From: Pholiota molesta
Lineage: Eukaryota; Basidiomycota; Agaricomycetes; Agaricales; Strophariaceae
Direction of reading: 5' to 3'
DNA length: 64,000 nucleotides
Assembly: GCA_014925825.1 (NCBI GenBank)
Contig: JACGCK010000178.1
Location: 1 to 64,000, forward strand
The stretch's first letter is position 1. Each line of letters opens with the position of its first letter. The notes beneath the pieces are model-generated. The model saw only the letters and a program-made list of their open reading frames with translations. It ran no database searches and was not told the DNA's origin. The position numbers and the translations under genes were made by a program. Of this stretch, positions 11,949 to 23,620 are shown in pieces.

Positions 11949-13448
11949 CTAGGTCATTAAGTTACATAGTGTATCAGTACTAGTACTCCATGGTTCTAGA
12001 CAAGGCTGGGACGTAACCTCGAAAGCAACATTTGCTGGTTTGTTGGCGCTTTTCAGGATAGCCGACAGGAGAATATCTTTGGGCCTATCCTCAAAATTTG
12101 TGTCATTTGGTTGTTCGATAACAATTGTGACCTTCCGAATGGTATTTGCCGGGTTTTCAAGATACAACCAAAGTCTTGAACAAAGAATCTCCTGGACAAG
12201 CCGCTCAAATTGACTACCCATGTCAGAAAGAGTTGTTGGGCACTCTAGCTCTAACTGGAGATGCGTGAGGAGAGGAGCAAAGCTTGACAATGGGGCATCA
12301 TCTGTCCCAGTAGGTCTCGGTATGAGATCAGAGTCATCCTTGAAGACGAGAAGGTCCCATCCCAGGATTCCCAGCGTGAGCTTTGAAATTACTGGTGCGC
12401 ACCTCAATGAGGCACAAATCTCCACAGCTGCGGATGAATTCCACCATGTGTTTTCTCCGGAGATGTGCAGATCTTGAAGGGCAGGAAACTCCAAGTTTTG
12501 AAAGAGAGCGCACATCGGGAAGTGCAATGGTTCATTGTAATTGCTCGCACAATATAGATAGAGTTTCGAAAGCCTAGGAAGAACAATTTTGGTTGGTTGG
12601 AAATAGCTGGTAATATCCTCATCCATATGTTGAATGCAGAAATGGCACCTTTGGAGATTTGGAATGGCGCGGATGATGGAAAACCACTCATGAACGGTGC
12701 ATTGGATGTTGAGTGAGAGATGGGTTAAAGTAGCCCAATTACTGAGGTTGTTAATCCATTCAGGTTCCTCTTCAATGTTGAAAAGAGATAGACAACGCAA
12801 TGTTGGGGGAATTCGAAGTGGCACAAAAGGTAGACGGTCAGGGATTCCTTCTGTCATGGAAGAATATCGACGAGTGATGTGGTAACTGTATTCCGTTATG
12901 AGAGTATGCAAGTTCGGACACATTGGGTTAGGCCCACTGTGGGTGGCTTGCCGACGAGCAGTCAAATACCGATAGAATAAATGGACATCGAGATACTGCG
13001 CGGAGGATATGTAGTCGAGCAAGAAATTTTCGGAATCGCCATCCAAGCGACTGTCCTGGTGGGTGGCATCCGAGAGCCGTCCACGAGTCCTTTGACGGGG
13101 GTCGAAGTGTATAGATGGTGGTATCGAACCTTGGTTTTTCCTCCACCATTGTAGGCACTCTATGTCACCAATCAGAGCTTTTGAATCCCAAACGATGGGA
13201 TGACCCTCCCGTGGATCCCATAAAATAGGTAGCTTGAAAAATAAATGTGACCAAATTGGAGTGCATGTCAGTGCTACGTCTCTCCAAGAAGAGCACACAT
13301 GGCACAGGAGCATCGGGGCGATTTTCGTGTTGGGTTGGGGCTCGGTTAAAGGATGGAGCGGCAGACAATGTATGAAAATCTTCGATAGAAGTTCATAAGG
13401 GAGCTTGCTGGATGGGTTCTCATGCGCATCTTCTATTGGAGATGACAT
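11949..13448 (-). CDS. F-box domain protein, 499 residues
   Basis: Single-exon gene. The F-box lies near residues 15-60: SKLPYELLSKIFIHCLPL, then CHVCSSWRDVALTCTPIWSHL, the usual basidiomycete form. It would bind Skp1 and present a substrate to an SCF ubiquitin ligase. The rest is a leucine-rich, LRR-like region (LPRLSKLYLYC, LPALQDLHISGEN, LTHLQLELE) that probably recognises the partner. Intact frame, with ATG at 13448. It is only distantly related to the other three F-box genes in this window. It is divergent from the broken F-box copy at 13687, sharing about 240 bp of upstream DNA. The substrate cannot be inferred. Confidence 0.82.
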   Translation of the reverse strand: MSSPIEDAHENPSSKLPYELLSKIFIHCLPLHPLTEPQPNTKIAPMLLCHVCSSWRDVALTCTPIWSHLFFKLPILWDPREGHPIVWDSKALIGDIECLQWWRKNQGSIPPSIHFDPRQRTRGRLSDATHQDSRLDGDSENFLLDYISSAQYLDVHLFYRYLTARRQATHSGPNPMCPNLHTLITEYSYHITRRYSSMTEGIPDRLPFVPLRIPPTLRCLSLFNIEEEPEWINNLSNWATLTHLSLNIQCTVHEWFSIIRAIPNLQRCHFCIQHMDEDITSYFQPTKIVLPRLSKLYLYCASNYNEPLHFPMCALFQNLEFPALQDLHISGENTWWNSSAAVEICASLRCAPVISKLTLGILGWDLLVFKDDSDLIPRPTGTDDAPLSSFAPLLTHLQLELECPTTLSDMGSQFERLVQEILCSRLWLYLENPANTIRKVTIVIEQPNDTNFEDRPKDILLSAILKSANKPANVAFEVTSQPCLEPWSTSTDTLCNLMT

Positions 13449-13686
13449 GGTATCTAGTAGGATGTTGTAGAACTTGTTGAGTGCGCCGTCAACGCGTCAC
13501 TAGCACTGGCAAGTTGATGTGCAACCAGCGAATATGAACTCGCGAAGTTCGAACTTCGAACTGAGGTGTGACAGCGACTTTCGGCGCGACCTCGTGATAT
13601 GACAAACCTCATTTATGAGTCACACATTCAAATTGGCTCCTGCGATGCAGATGGTTTTTGTTCTGTGCGTTACCCAGGACGTTGAC

Positions 13687-15516
13687 ATGGCAAGAGTTAC
13701 TCGTCAGTCCGCACGCGCATCATCCTCTCTGTCATCGGAAACGACCCCACTCTCCCATTCGAAAGAAATGCAAACGCCGCTCGCCATCAGCGACGACTCT
13801 CTCGATCGAGGAAGCTCGCCTCCAGATCGAGGAAGCTATCGAACAATGTACCTTGACCTCCATTTTGCCAGATCTCAAGTCGCAGAGAAATACCCTCATT
13901 CCCATCTCGCGCCTTCCTCCCGAAATCCTCTGTCATATTTTTTCCCTCACGATGAAAGAGACACCGCTTGAATCTTTAGAATGGGTCGGAATCCGGATTA
14001 ACCCATGTCAGTCGTCATTGGCGGACTGTTGGTGTTGGATCACCAAGTCTATGGGCCGAGCCACCATTAACAAAGCTTCCTATTCCATGGGTCACAGAAA
14101 TGCTCAGTAGATCCAAAGACACCCCGCTTGTAATCAGAACAATCAGAGCAAGAGGCACTGTCCCCTCTCAGACTGTTCTTGCAGTGAAGCTAGCCCTTCA
14201 ACATAGCGAGCGTATCAAAAATCTCTCTCTTTTCATCAATCTAGACCAGTGGGAGGATTTACAAACAGCACTTCCCAAGTCTGCTCCACAACTTGAACAC
14301 CTTTCTTTGTTTTCCTCGACCTATAGGCTATAGCTTCGGTCCGACGCTTAATCTCTTTGACCTAAAAGAGATCTTGAGCGAAACTCCCAAGCTACAACAT
14401 CTAGACTTATCCAACTTCGACTTCAATTGGGACACGCATTCGCATCTCCTGCGTGGCCTCACATGTTTAAAGCTGCACAGCGTCTTTATATCCTATATAA
14501 CGTGGAGACAGTTTTCTGATGCGTTGGAAGGCATGCCTAATCTGCAGATTTTGCATCTCTACAACGCGCTTCCAGCAGCGGTAAATGAGCGGATCTCCTG
14601 GCCCCCTTACACTTGGCCTCTCTTCAGACCATGTTCGTACACTCCGAACCAAAAATAATCGAAACCCTCTTTACCTGTATCACCTTTCCGTCCACCACCA
14701 AGGTCAGGATCGAATGCGATATCCTACCAGTTGCAAAAGCAGACCTCTCTATTCTTGGTATGCGACTTGCTCGGTTTTATTCAAATATGCTCCTCGATAC
14801 GTATTTCCAAACCCTTATTCTACGTGGACCCGACCATTCTAAAGTTGAGCTCAGGCTCTTCACGGATGCATTGACAGAGGAGCAGATGCTCGCTCACCAC
14901 GAAATTTCAGCGCCCTTAGAATTCATATTTACCCAAATATCGACGAATGCGAAGCATTTCACAAAGGCTATAAAGATGTTTTTACCGGCGGGCTGTCCCT
15001 ACAGAACATCAGTCGGGTGTATTTGTCAGGTATCATATACCCATTCCGACCGGAATCATTGGCAAATACCATCGGAAAACTAAGCCAGTTGCGCTTCTTG
15101 GTGGCAAAAAGGGACGCAGGTAGATTCCTCTTCAACGCGCTGCAACTCGAATCGAACCAAGCTCTTCCATCCGGACCACTCTACTTCCCTAATCTCTCCT
15201 CGTTATACTTCCTTGGGTCGTGGTTTACGGGCTCGACAAACATCCCTATCATATTCCAGTCGAGTCTCTCAGAAACTGGCTCACCCGACGTTCTAAATCC
15301 GGCGCGGGCCTAGCGAAGCTGAAATTCGAGCTTTGTCACTCTCTATATAGGGAAGATATAGACTTGCTACGAGAGGCCGTGGAAGACCTCGAGTGGGATG
15401 AAGAGGAGGTATCAGCGGACGTTGATGAGGACGAGGACCGAAGTGAGAACTTGGCATACTGGCATGAGAGACAGCTACTAGACGACGATAAAGATGAGAA
15501 CGAAGCTGAAGCTTAG
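13687..15516 (+). pseudogene. F-box/LRR-like paralogue with at least five frame breaks
   Basis: Same family as the tandem genes at 59.9 and 62.5 kb. In successive frames one can read a basic N-terminus, a helix (EEARLQIEEAIEQ) and the F-box (ISRLPPEILCHIFSL, then THVSRHWRTVGVGSPSLW). These are followed by KLALQHSERIKNLSL, ETPKLQHLDLSNFDFNW, TWRQFSDALEGMPNLQILHL, LANTIGKLSQLRFLV and an acidic tail rich in Asp/Glu (near 15400-15510). The frame changes near 13750 (possible), 14000, 14333, 14610, 14971 and 15230-15300. The one near 14971 sits in an A-run. No other nonsense change is evident, so this is either a very young pseudogene or an intact gene with sequence errors. No GT-AG intron explains the breaks. 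Confidence 0.7.
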
Positions 15517-16096
15517 CATGAAGATGTGGGCGAGCTGAAGCCTGGGAACCTTTTTCTTCTTGATACATATATCAATCGTGTTGTTTACTCGAAGGATCTC
15601 ATATTTAGATTTATAGCCTTTTTACGTAGTTGGCGAAGGACTTGTGATATTTGGCCGATAAATGATTTCAGCTACACATGCATAGTACACGAGCTCGCTA
15701 GTACTGGTAAAAAAATACTTCTCTTTCGAGCAGAAATCCAGAGTAGATACGTAGGTAGATAGTATACAATTCTAAGTAACAAAATAGCAGTAGACAAGAA
15801 ACAAACAAAGGAAAAAAAACACGAACTGGGAAAAAAAATACGAAACAAATCACAGTAACAATCGAAAGATTAGCAGTTCGAACAACCGAAAGCACTTGAG
15901 TACATTGTGGGATATCGAGCGACAGTGGGTAATATCAGTGGTATTGTTGGAATATGTGGGTGTTGGTGATGGTATTGGTATCGGTATTGCAATTGTTGGT
16001 TGAGGTTGAATGCGAGGTTGAGGTTAACAGCGACAGATGACAAAAGATACGAAAAGATCCAAACGAAAAACAGGAGGAGACGCAGCCAATGACAGG
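15517..16096. other. Convergent spacer before the GC-rich gene
   Basis: 580 bp, A/T- and A/G-rich toward 15700-15850 with several poly-A runs. No gene seen; presumably 3' UTR sequence of both neighbours. Confidence 0.45.
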
Positions 16097-19000
16097 CTAT
16101 CCCGCACCGTTCGTCCCAGCGCGCACTCTTTTCCGGGGCACGCGCTTCGTCGGCTGATCGGGATTGCCCACCGTCGGCGACGATGCATCGCCCGCCTGCT
16201 TTCTTTTCAGCGATGTATTTGACAGCGCTGGTGTGTTTGTTGTCCCGCCCGACGAGATCGCGGCGACGATGCCGACACTGCGGGCTGGCCCTGCCCCTGC
16301 TGCTGCCCAGACCCCGACCCGCTCGCCTGCGGGTGCCCGCCGCCCTGCTGCTGCGATGGATCTTGTTGCTGCTGCTGCGGTATTGTTTTGAGCTGCTTTT
16401 CCGGCGAGTTCGCCGAGCTCGAGGCGGTGCCTGGGGAATTCATGCTCGAGGACGCGCCGGTGTGGGGTTGGTTACGGAGGGTGGCGCGCTCGAATAGAGC
16501 GTTCCGGAAGGGGAGGGCCCGGGTGGTTGGTATGTGGAAAAGGACGCGCCTAATGACGTGTTCGTGCCCGGATTGGCACTCGCGGAATTTGGAGGCCCAG
16601 AGGACGGTGCTGGCGGGCCACCAGCGCCGGGTGGGGCCTGACCGTTATAGCCATTATCGCGTATCTGCTGCGCCATCACTTTCAGCGAATCTGCAAAAGC
16701 ATATCCATTTCAGGAACAAAGCGAAAGCAAAGCATAAGAGTGGAGGCGTACCTTTCGGTCCCATCTTGTGTTCATGGGCAAACGCAATTAAATCGCCATC
16801 GAGCTCACGCTCTCCGCCAGCTCCAGACACCGCATCGTGGCTTGCGGGATCCCAAACGCATTCACCGGCTCTCCAGGCAGTATGGCCCTCTCAATAAGTA
16901 TCCGCGGCTCGTCCCACTTGGCGTCCTCCTCCTCCTGCTTCGCACTCGCCGCACTGTCCATGCCCGCCGGCCCGCGCCCCCCTGCATACCCGCGGCCGCG
17001 TGCATGCTCGCGATGCGCTGCTCCGTGGACTCCGCCGCGCGCGTGCCGAGGATGGCGTCGATGGCGACGAACTTGTCGTGCAGATTCGCGTCGAACTGGA
17101 AGTCCTCGAACTTGAGCGTCGTGCCGCCGGGGCCGATCCCGACGATGACGTGGACCGTGAGCGGGCCGCGGAGCGTCACGGTGTACCCGTTCGTGTAGCG
17201 GTACGTCCAGACGGCGGAGACGCATTCGACGACGGAGTGGTTCTGGCCGAATGTGCGCTCGCGCGCGCCGTCGATGGTGAAGCTCATGGATTTTACGCCG
17301 GATTGGGTTGTTACCAGGAAGAAGCGCGGAAGGATGGGGACTCCGATTTCTGCGGAGTCATTTAAAAAAATTGAGGAAGAAAGGGAGTAGGGTGCGCACC
17401 AAAGGGCTTAGCCTCGTTCCGCTTGCTGTCCCGCCACAGAGTCAGCTTCATGACTGCCTTTGGCGTGAAGTACTCTTTCACGAGGTCACCCCACCAGTGT
17501 AGCTGCAATTTCTGCTTAAAGATAGCAAAACAAGAGATATAGATTTAGCCCGTAATCTTGAAAATCAAATGAAGAGGTTGAAGAGACATACTGGTTTCAT
17601 TTCATTGGACAAGATCCCGCTGAATTGTAGCAGGCGGATGACGCCTTGACCCATGCCGACCCCCACCGTGCTGTTAACACGTTAGCTTCAATGAAAATAA
17701 AGATGGAATAGAAAATAAAGATGAGTATAAAAAAAGCCTTCACCCGAGGCCGAGCGAGCAACCGAAAAAGGAACAGAGGAAAAGGACCGAATACTCACGG
17801 AGCAGTTGAAAGCGGCGTTCGCTGCAAAGGCGGGGCGGATGCCGCGCCCGCCGCGGCTGCGCCTCCCACTCCCGGGCCTGCTGGCGCTGCGCCTGCGATA
17901 CCCTGACCCGCGCCCGGACCTGCCCCACCCCCACCCCGCCCGCCGCGCCTGGCCCTCCGCCACCCCCCGGGCGCGGCGCGGCATGCGCGACGCCGCCCAG
18001 CAGATGCCCATTCGGCGGTTGCGGTTGCGGCGGCGGTGCGCCCCCCCGTCGCGGCGGGGCCATGCCCGGCCCATCGGATGCATGTTCATGCCCGGCATCA
18101 TCGCCGCGAACGCGCCCATGCCGTGCATCGGCACCGCGCCCGGCTGGGGCACCGCGCGCATGCCCGTCTGCGTGAGCGGGGTGCTGCCGAGTGCGGACGG
18201 GCCGGAGGAGAGCGGGTGCGCGCCCGGGGTGGCGGCGGCGCCGTTGGGCGCGCTGGGCCCCGGCGCGCCGCCGCCGACCGAGGAGGACGAGGAGGACGAG
18301 GAGGCGGAGACGCCCGGGGGCGGTGGCGCGCCGCCTAGGTGCTGCTGCGTGTGCTGCGGGCCGCCGACGCCTGGCCCCGCCCCGGGGATGGGCGTGGGCC
18401 CCGCGCGCGGCGTTCTGCTGGCCTGTGAGGGCGGCCGTTGCGGCTGCGACTGCGGGCGCGAGGGGTGCATCACGGGCGTGCCCATCCGCACGTCGTTCCC
18501 AGGCGGAGAGCCGTGCTGTTGTTGCTGCTGTTGCTGGGCATGCTGTTGCTGGGCATGCTGTTGGTGTGCGTGCTGCTGTTGGGCGTGTTGCTGCTGTTGC
18601 GACATATGCGGCGTCCCGAGCTGGTGTGGGGGGTGTGCGTGGGCGTGCGACGGGTGGTGTGGTTGTTGCCCGTGTTGCCCGTGTTGTTGTTGCTGATTCA
18701 TGGCGTGCTGGTGCTGGGCCGCCTGCGCGTTTATCTGGTGCTGGTGATGCGCCGCCTGTTGCGAAGCAAGCGCTTGCTGGTGTGCTTGCTGCGGCGTTTG
18801 AGCGCCAGGGTTGGAATTTGTCGCGTGCGAGGGCGGCCGCGGCGGGGGCATCGAAAAGTATGGCTCATTATTTCCCGCATTCGGGTTTCCGCCGCCGTTG
18901 GTCGCATTGCCGCCTCCATTTGCAGCATTCGAGGATGGACCATTGGTATTCCCCCCGCCATTGCCGTTATTCGCACCTGCGTTCATCATCTCATACGCTT

Positions 19001-20369
19001 GCGCCGGAGTGTTGAGGAAGGCCGTCCGGTTGGGTGTTCCTCCTTGCGCGACACCGTCGTTCCCTGAGACCCCCACCATTCCCATCTGCGGCGTCGATGG
19101 CCCCCCAAACGGACCAGAACCATACATCCCCGCCGCTCCAACTCCACCTCCAACCGCGCCTGGTCCTCCTGGTCCTCCGCCCATGCTGCCAGGTCGTCCA
19201 GAGTTGTACATTCCCATCGCCATCGCGGCATTATCTGGCGTCATCCGCGGCGTGCGCTGCGGGTGGTGCGCGGGCGGCATGCCGTTATTTTGGGGTGGCA
19301 TGCCCATTGATCCAGTGGAAGATGAGGGGGCATGCCCAGAGGGTTGGTCGATGAGGGAGGCGGCTGCATGCCCATCATGGTGTGGCCTGGGGAAGGGGTG
19401 GGGCCGATGTTCATGGGTGGGTTGAATACCCCGCCCATGCTCATGCTTAGGGTGTGTGTGTTGGCGTGCGGGGCATACGGGTTGGGATGGGGGTGCTGGT
19501 GGGTGGGAGGCATGGCACCGGGCCGCGGCGAAGGCGCTCCTGTGCGTTGTCGAGGGGACACGGAGGGCACGGTGCCGACGCTGTGATGCGGAGGCGGCAT
19601 GCCCATGCCCATTCCCCCGATGGCGCCTAGGGCGGAGGGATGGAGGCTTGATGGGTTGGGGGCTGTGAGAGGGAGGCCATGATCTGGCTTTGGGCGGAGG
19701 GTGTGCGTGCGATGCCGCCGCCGCCAAGCCCGCCGCCGGAGGGCTGCCCTCGCAGCAGGCCCATGTCGGGTGTGGCCATGCCCGGATGCATCCCCAGCAT
19801 ATGGGCCTGCTGGGCCTGGGCTTGTGCTTGTGCTTGAACCTGCTGTTGATGATGTTGCTGCTGCTGCATTCGTAGCTGCTGCTGCTGTGCCTGCTGTTGG
19901 TTTTGTGCAGCCTGTTGCTGGTGCTGCTGCTGGTGTTGATGCTGCTGTTGTTGTTGTTGTTGCTGATGTTGGAGCGCCTGCTGTGGGTTCTGTGGCTGGC
20001 CCTGCCGCAGCGGAAGGGTAGTCTGAGGGCCCAGGCCACCCATGCCCATAGGCATGCCACCTGCGACGCCCACGCCGACAGCGGGGGACATGCCGCCGAG
20101 CATACTCATGTGCGGCTGCGATGGGGCACGCCTGACGCCGCCAGGTCCTGGCGGGGGCTGCTGGGGCCCGCCCATGAGGCCTGGGAAGGAGGCGACGGCG
20201 GCTGAGGGGTTGGGCGGGGGTGGGGGGCGGGCGATGATGCTGGTGCGGGGCTGGGGTGGTGGATAAGGGGCGCGGTTTTGCTGGGGCCGGCGAGAATGCC
20301 CATGGGCTGTGAGGGGAAGGGCTGCTGCTGGATGTTGGGCTGCATGCTCTGGCGCACAGGGCCGTTCAT
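16097..20369 (-). CDS. LIM-domain-binding (LDB/SEUSS-type) transcriptional co-regulator, with many frame breaks
   Basis: Nuclear adaptor with a LIM_bind domain. Known fungal relatives are S. pombe Adn1 and Aspergillus PtaB, which act with LisH/SomA-type partners on adhesion and development. Minus strand, start ATG 20369. The N-terminal half is disordered and rich in Pro, Gly, Met and Gln, with poly-Gln near 19830-19975 and 18513-18600. The LIM_bind domain is in the exons around 16790-17690: [90 protein letters not shown]. The C-terminus is Gln/Ser-rich and ends with a basic patch ([15 protein letters not shown]). The frame changes about nine times (near 20290, 19630, 19328, 18070, 17930, 16985, 16800, 16470 and 16275), mostly in G/C runs, while the sense continues in another frame. 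GC content is far above the rest of the window. Confidence 0.82.
18513..18600 (-). repeat. CAG/CAA-type repeat coding poly-Gln/Gln-His
   Basis: On the minus strand, imperfect CAG/CAA/CAT triplets encode a Gln/His/Ala-rich block inside the LIM-binding gene. Triplet tracts like this often vary in length between strains. Confidence 0.75.
19830..19975 (-). repeat. CAG/CAA-type repeat coding poly-Gln
   Basis: Second, longer imperfect glutamine triplet tract of the LIM-binding gene, with runs of up to about eight glutamines on the minus strand. Confidence 0.78.
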
Positions 20370-20421
20370 GGCGGCGGGAGGAGAGCCAGACAGAACACGT
20401 GGCTTTCTTTCTCAAACCACC
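20370..20421. promoter_or_regulatory. 52-bp bidirectional gap with CACGTG E-box
   Basis: The start codons of the LIM-binding gene (-) and IMP3 (+) are only 52 bp apart. The gap contains the palindrome CACGTG at 20396-20401, the core bound by bHLH factors such as Cbf1 in fungi. Either the promoters overlap the coding ends or the LIM-binding start lies further in. That the E-box is used is inference. Confidence 0.5.
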
Positions 20422-21231
20422 ATGGTCCGCAATCTCAAGTTCCACGAACAGAAGCTCCTCAAAAAAGTCGACTTTCTCAATGTATGTATCCCTTTCTCCC
20501 TCGCTGCCCCTGCTCATTGTCCGCAGTGGAAGCAAGATGCAAATCTCAGAGAAATCAAGGTCATGCGGCGGTACCACATCCAGGACCGCGAAGACTATCA
20601 CAAGTCCGTGCTTTTGCCGTTTCGTCTTTTCCCCGTCTCATCTACGTAGATACAACAAACTCTGCGGCTCGCTGCGCTCCTATGCCCACCGCCTCTCGCT
20701 CCTCCCTGCCCAGGACCCCATCCGTTCACGGATGGAGGACCAGCTACTCTCCAAGCTCTACGACATGGGCGTCCTCAACACCTCCGCCAAGCTCTCCGAC
20801 ATCGAGAACAAGCTCACCGTCGCCGCCTTCTGTCGCCGCCGCCTCGCCGTTTTCATGTGCATGTCCAAGATGGCCGAGACCGTTAGCGCTGTGCGTTGGA
20901 AAAAAAAAATACTCTGGCGACTATTCCTTATCACGTTTTTTTTTTTCATAGGCGGTGAAGTTTATCGAGCAGGGACATGTCCGCGTGGGTCCCGATACGG
21001 TGACCGATCCTGCATATCTAGTGACAAGGTGCGTCCCTGCTGCCTGACCGTCTACCCTGCTCATTGTTCCCGCAGACACATGGAGGACTTTGTGACGTGG
21101 GTCGACACCTCCAAGCTCAAGCGCACCATCATGCAGTACAACGACGAGGTGCGTTCCTGTCTTTCCCTCTTTTCTTTTTTTCATGTCGGTTGATGATCTT
21201 TGTTCAGTTGGACGACTTCGATCTGCTATGA
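20422..21231 (+). CDS. IMP3: U3 snoRNP protein IMP3
   Basis: Component of the Mpp10-Imp3-Imp4 complex of the small-subunit processome; it helps the U3 snoRNA base-pair with pre-18S rRNA in the nucleolus. Six exons: 20422-20481, 20527-20603, 20650-20890, 20952-21028, 21076-21148 and 21208-21231. The protein begins [20 protein letters not shown] and continues [14 protein letters not shown] and [11 protein letters not shown]. It contains the S4 RNA-binding domain ([38 protein letters not shown]) and ends in the conserved DDFDLL, where it stops. The length (about 183 residues) matches the family. Frame intact. An overlapping long plus-strand frame reading through its introns is a shadow. Confidence 0.95.
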
Positions 21232-21977
21232 CCGCCATCAGCATCACGATCTTCGTCCTCCTGTCCAGGCTTCCCTCTTCCTTTCGCCATCGCCATCACG
21301 ATCGTATACGACCATTTTTCAGGATTTACTGATACACCAAAAGTACACCACCGACGACGTCGCGACCCCGAATCTGACGCAGTTAGTCTGGACTCGGAAT
21401 ACACTCTGTACCTGTAACTATAATGTGTACCACATACACCGGCATCTAATTCTTCATTGGAATCTGTGCGCGGTATTTGCTATTCAACTCCGAGGTAAGT
21501 GACTGGATGGGCTGATGTTGGGATGGTTATTTTTGGATCTCAGCATGAGGAGATGGGGATGCTGTTTCGAATACCTTGAATCAGTTGTTCAAGGCTACAT
21601 GCGTTGCTTGATCCGTGGCCTCGGATAAGCACCAGGCCGACGGGCGCTTATGTTCACTTGGCCAGAATCTGCCAGAATCGATTGACTGCAACACCTATAT
21701 CCTATGAAGCGAAACATGGTGCCATACCTACTCTATCACCATCACAAATAGGTAGCTTTGCCAAGATGCCCAAATCTCGGAGAATCTCCACGGCTTTGAA
21801 TTGCGTTAATGAGTTTTGCTCTTTTCATTGAATCTAACTACATATGTCGTATCTGCATCAAACATCGAAACAATTCTATCGCTTTTGTATCTGCGCTGTG
21901 TTCAAATGATTTACGCTATTGGCCAAGTGAAGTGTGTGTCGATACCAGGATTTACATTAGGCGCCCGTCTCACAGAG
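21232..21977. other. Convergent spacer IMP3/chitinase
   Basis: 746 bp between convergent genes. No motif-bearing frame, RNA gene or repeat recognised. Confidence 0.45.
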
Positions 21978-23511
21978 CTACAGAACGCAAAGCCCCGCCG
22001 CGGTTCGAATAGAGTTCAAAAGAATATTATTGAAATCGCCCCCGGCCTCCCACATGGCGAATCCTCTCAGACCCTGTGTCTTGATGAAGTTGCCCTTCGC
22101 GGCAAATGACTTGGAGGAATGAGCGAAAGTTTGCGGCTTTGCCAAATTATCAAACACATACCTGAGCATTGTCGAATGACACCATGATCTCCGTTGTGGA
22201 ATTGTAAACATACGGCTGGAGAGATACGTCAACTTCCTCCAAACAATCAAGGATAATATCAGTCGACCTACCGTCTGACTGCAGGTATCAAATCTGTAGG
22301 CAATGTTCGCCTGCGGCGTTCCATCCGCATCCAAGTAGCCCAGCTGGACCAGCCCCCAGAAGTCTATATCTCCACCCGCCGCTTGGGGATTCCCGCACTC
22401 ATCGACCCCCGCCGCGTCGTCCCACGCGTCGCCCGCCGGATGCGCGCCCGCATCGAACCCCGGGAACGGCACCAGCACGCCCCCCGCGCCGCCGCCGGGC
22501 CCGAACGCGCGCGCGGCGGGACCCGGTACGCATGCCCGTACGCCGCCACCCCCAGCACGATCTGGCTGCGCGGCACCCCCGCGGCCCGCCACCTTCGCAC
22601 AGCGGACACCGCGGAGCCGGCCTGGTTCTGCGCGGGGGCGCAGGTGTCGTTCAGGGGCGCGTTCGGGCCCACGGTCGCGCTCCAGGGCCCCCAGATGTCG
22701 TAGTCCATGACGGCGATCCAGTCGAGCACGTCGCTGAACCCAGACGCGTCCGCGATGGGGGCGCCGTGCGGGCCAGTGAAAGGGACCGTGCCGACCGCGG
22801 CGGTGAGGAGCAGCGTCGCGCCTAGAGCGTCCGCCCGGAGTGCTTGGAGGAAGGACAGGAAGTGCGCGGTGTCCGTGGCGCTGACGGCGTTGCAGCCGAT
22901 GCCCTGGGCGGCAGGCGATTCCCAGCTGGAGGGGACGCGTTAGTCGGGGAGAATGCGGCGGTGAAGGGGGTTGGTGTACTCAAAGTCGAGGCCGTCTAGG
23001 GCGTACGTCTGCGCGAAGGTCGTGACGGTTTTCACGAATGCAGTCCTGTTCTGTGCGGATCCGACGTGGGTAGAGAAGAAGCGAGAGCCAGTCCAGCCTC
23101 CGATAGACACAAGAGCTTTGACTCCCTAGAATCAATTTTTAGGGATTTTATCAAATGAAGGGTGCGAATGCCCTTACGTTGTTGTGGGCTTCAGACACGA
23201 ATTGTGGCAAAAGTGATGGGTCTGAGCCGCTCAAATTAAGAGTGTGCACATCTGGTGTAGTCTCCCTAGATGTACGGTCATTGGTATCAGTCATGAAAAA
23301 TATATTAGAAAATGGGCTCTGTCGCTCACGCAAAAGCATAAGTAAGGTGTGTGTACTTTGACCAGCTAACATCAGAGAGAGGGAATCCAGCATCTGCATG
23401 CCATCCTGCATACCACGCAGCAGCTACTGTATTTCCTCCTGCTTTGGGAGGCAATCGTTGGAAACCATATGCAGTGGAGAAGCCCAGAAAGAGATAACAG
23501 AGCTTCCACAT
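21978..23511 (-). CDS. Secreted GH18 chitinase
   Basis: Endo-acting hydrolase of beta-1,4-GlcNAc polymers, probably in cell-wall remodelling or degradation. ATG 23511 opens a signal peptide (MWKLCYLFLGFSTAYG). Then come AAAWYAGWHA and WSKYTHLTYAFA (barrel strand 1), KALVSIGGWTGSRFFS (the SxGG motif) and the catalytic DxxDxDxE. The catalytic motif is built across an intron: exon end LDGLDF plus GA, next exon C then TGG GAA, giving DGLDFDWE. MDYDIWGPW and a C-terminal FAMWEAGGDFNN follow. Introns of 50-65 nt separate about six exons. One frame change is seen near 22510-22525 in a GC-rich stretch (after AYGHAYRVP); the sequence continues one frame over through GVLVPFPGFD and DFWGLVQLGYL. Confidence 0.88.
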
Positions 23512-23613
23512 GGTGGATGTATGGATGGTTTGCGCGATTCGAGAAGGCCAGGCCGAGATATAGCAGGGAGCTGACGAATAGTGACGCATCCAACTGAGCT
23601 CCGTTGACCCAGC

Positions 23614-23620
23614 TATATAT
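23614..23620 (-). promoter_or_regulatory. Possible TATA box of the chitinase gene
   Basis: TATATAT about 100 bp upstream of the minus-strand ATG at 23511, a plausible distance if the 5' leader is about 70 nt. Position and sequence only. Confidence 0.35.

Noticed and set aside
18191..19067. Long plus-strand open frames in the GC-rich region (up to 274 codons)
   Set aside because: They are low-complexity antisense shadows of the LIM-binding gene; GC-rich DNA lacks stops in all frames.
20309..21193. 294-codon plus-strand frame over IMP3
   Set aside because: It runs through clear IMP3 introns in other frames and contains no independent motif.
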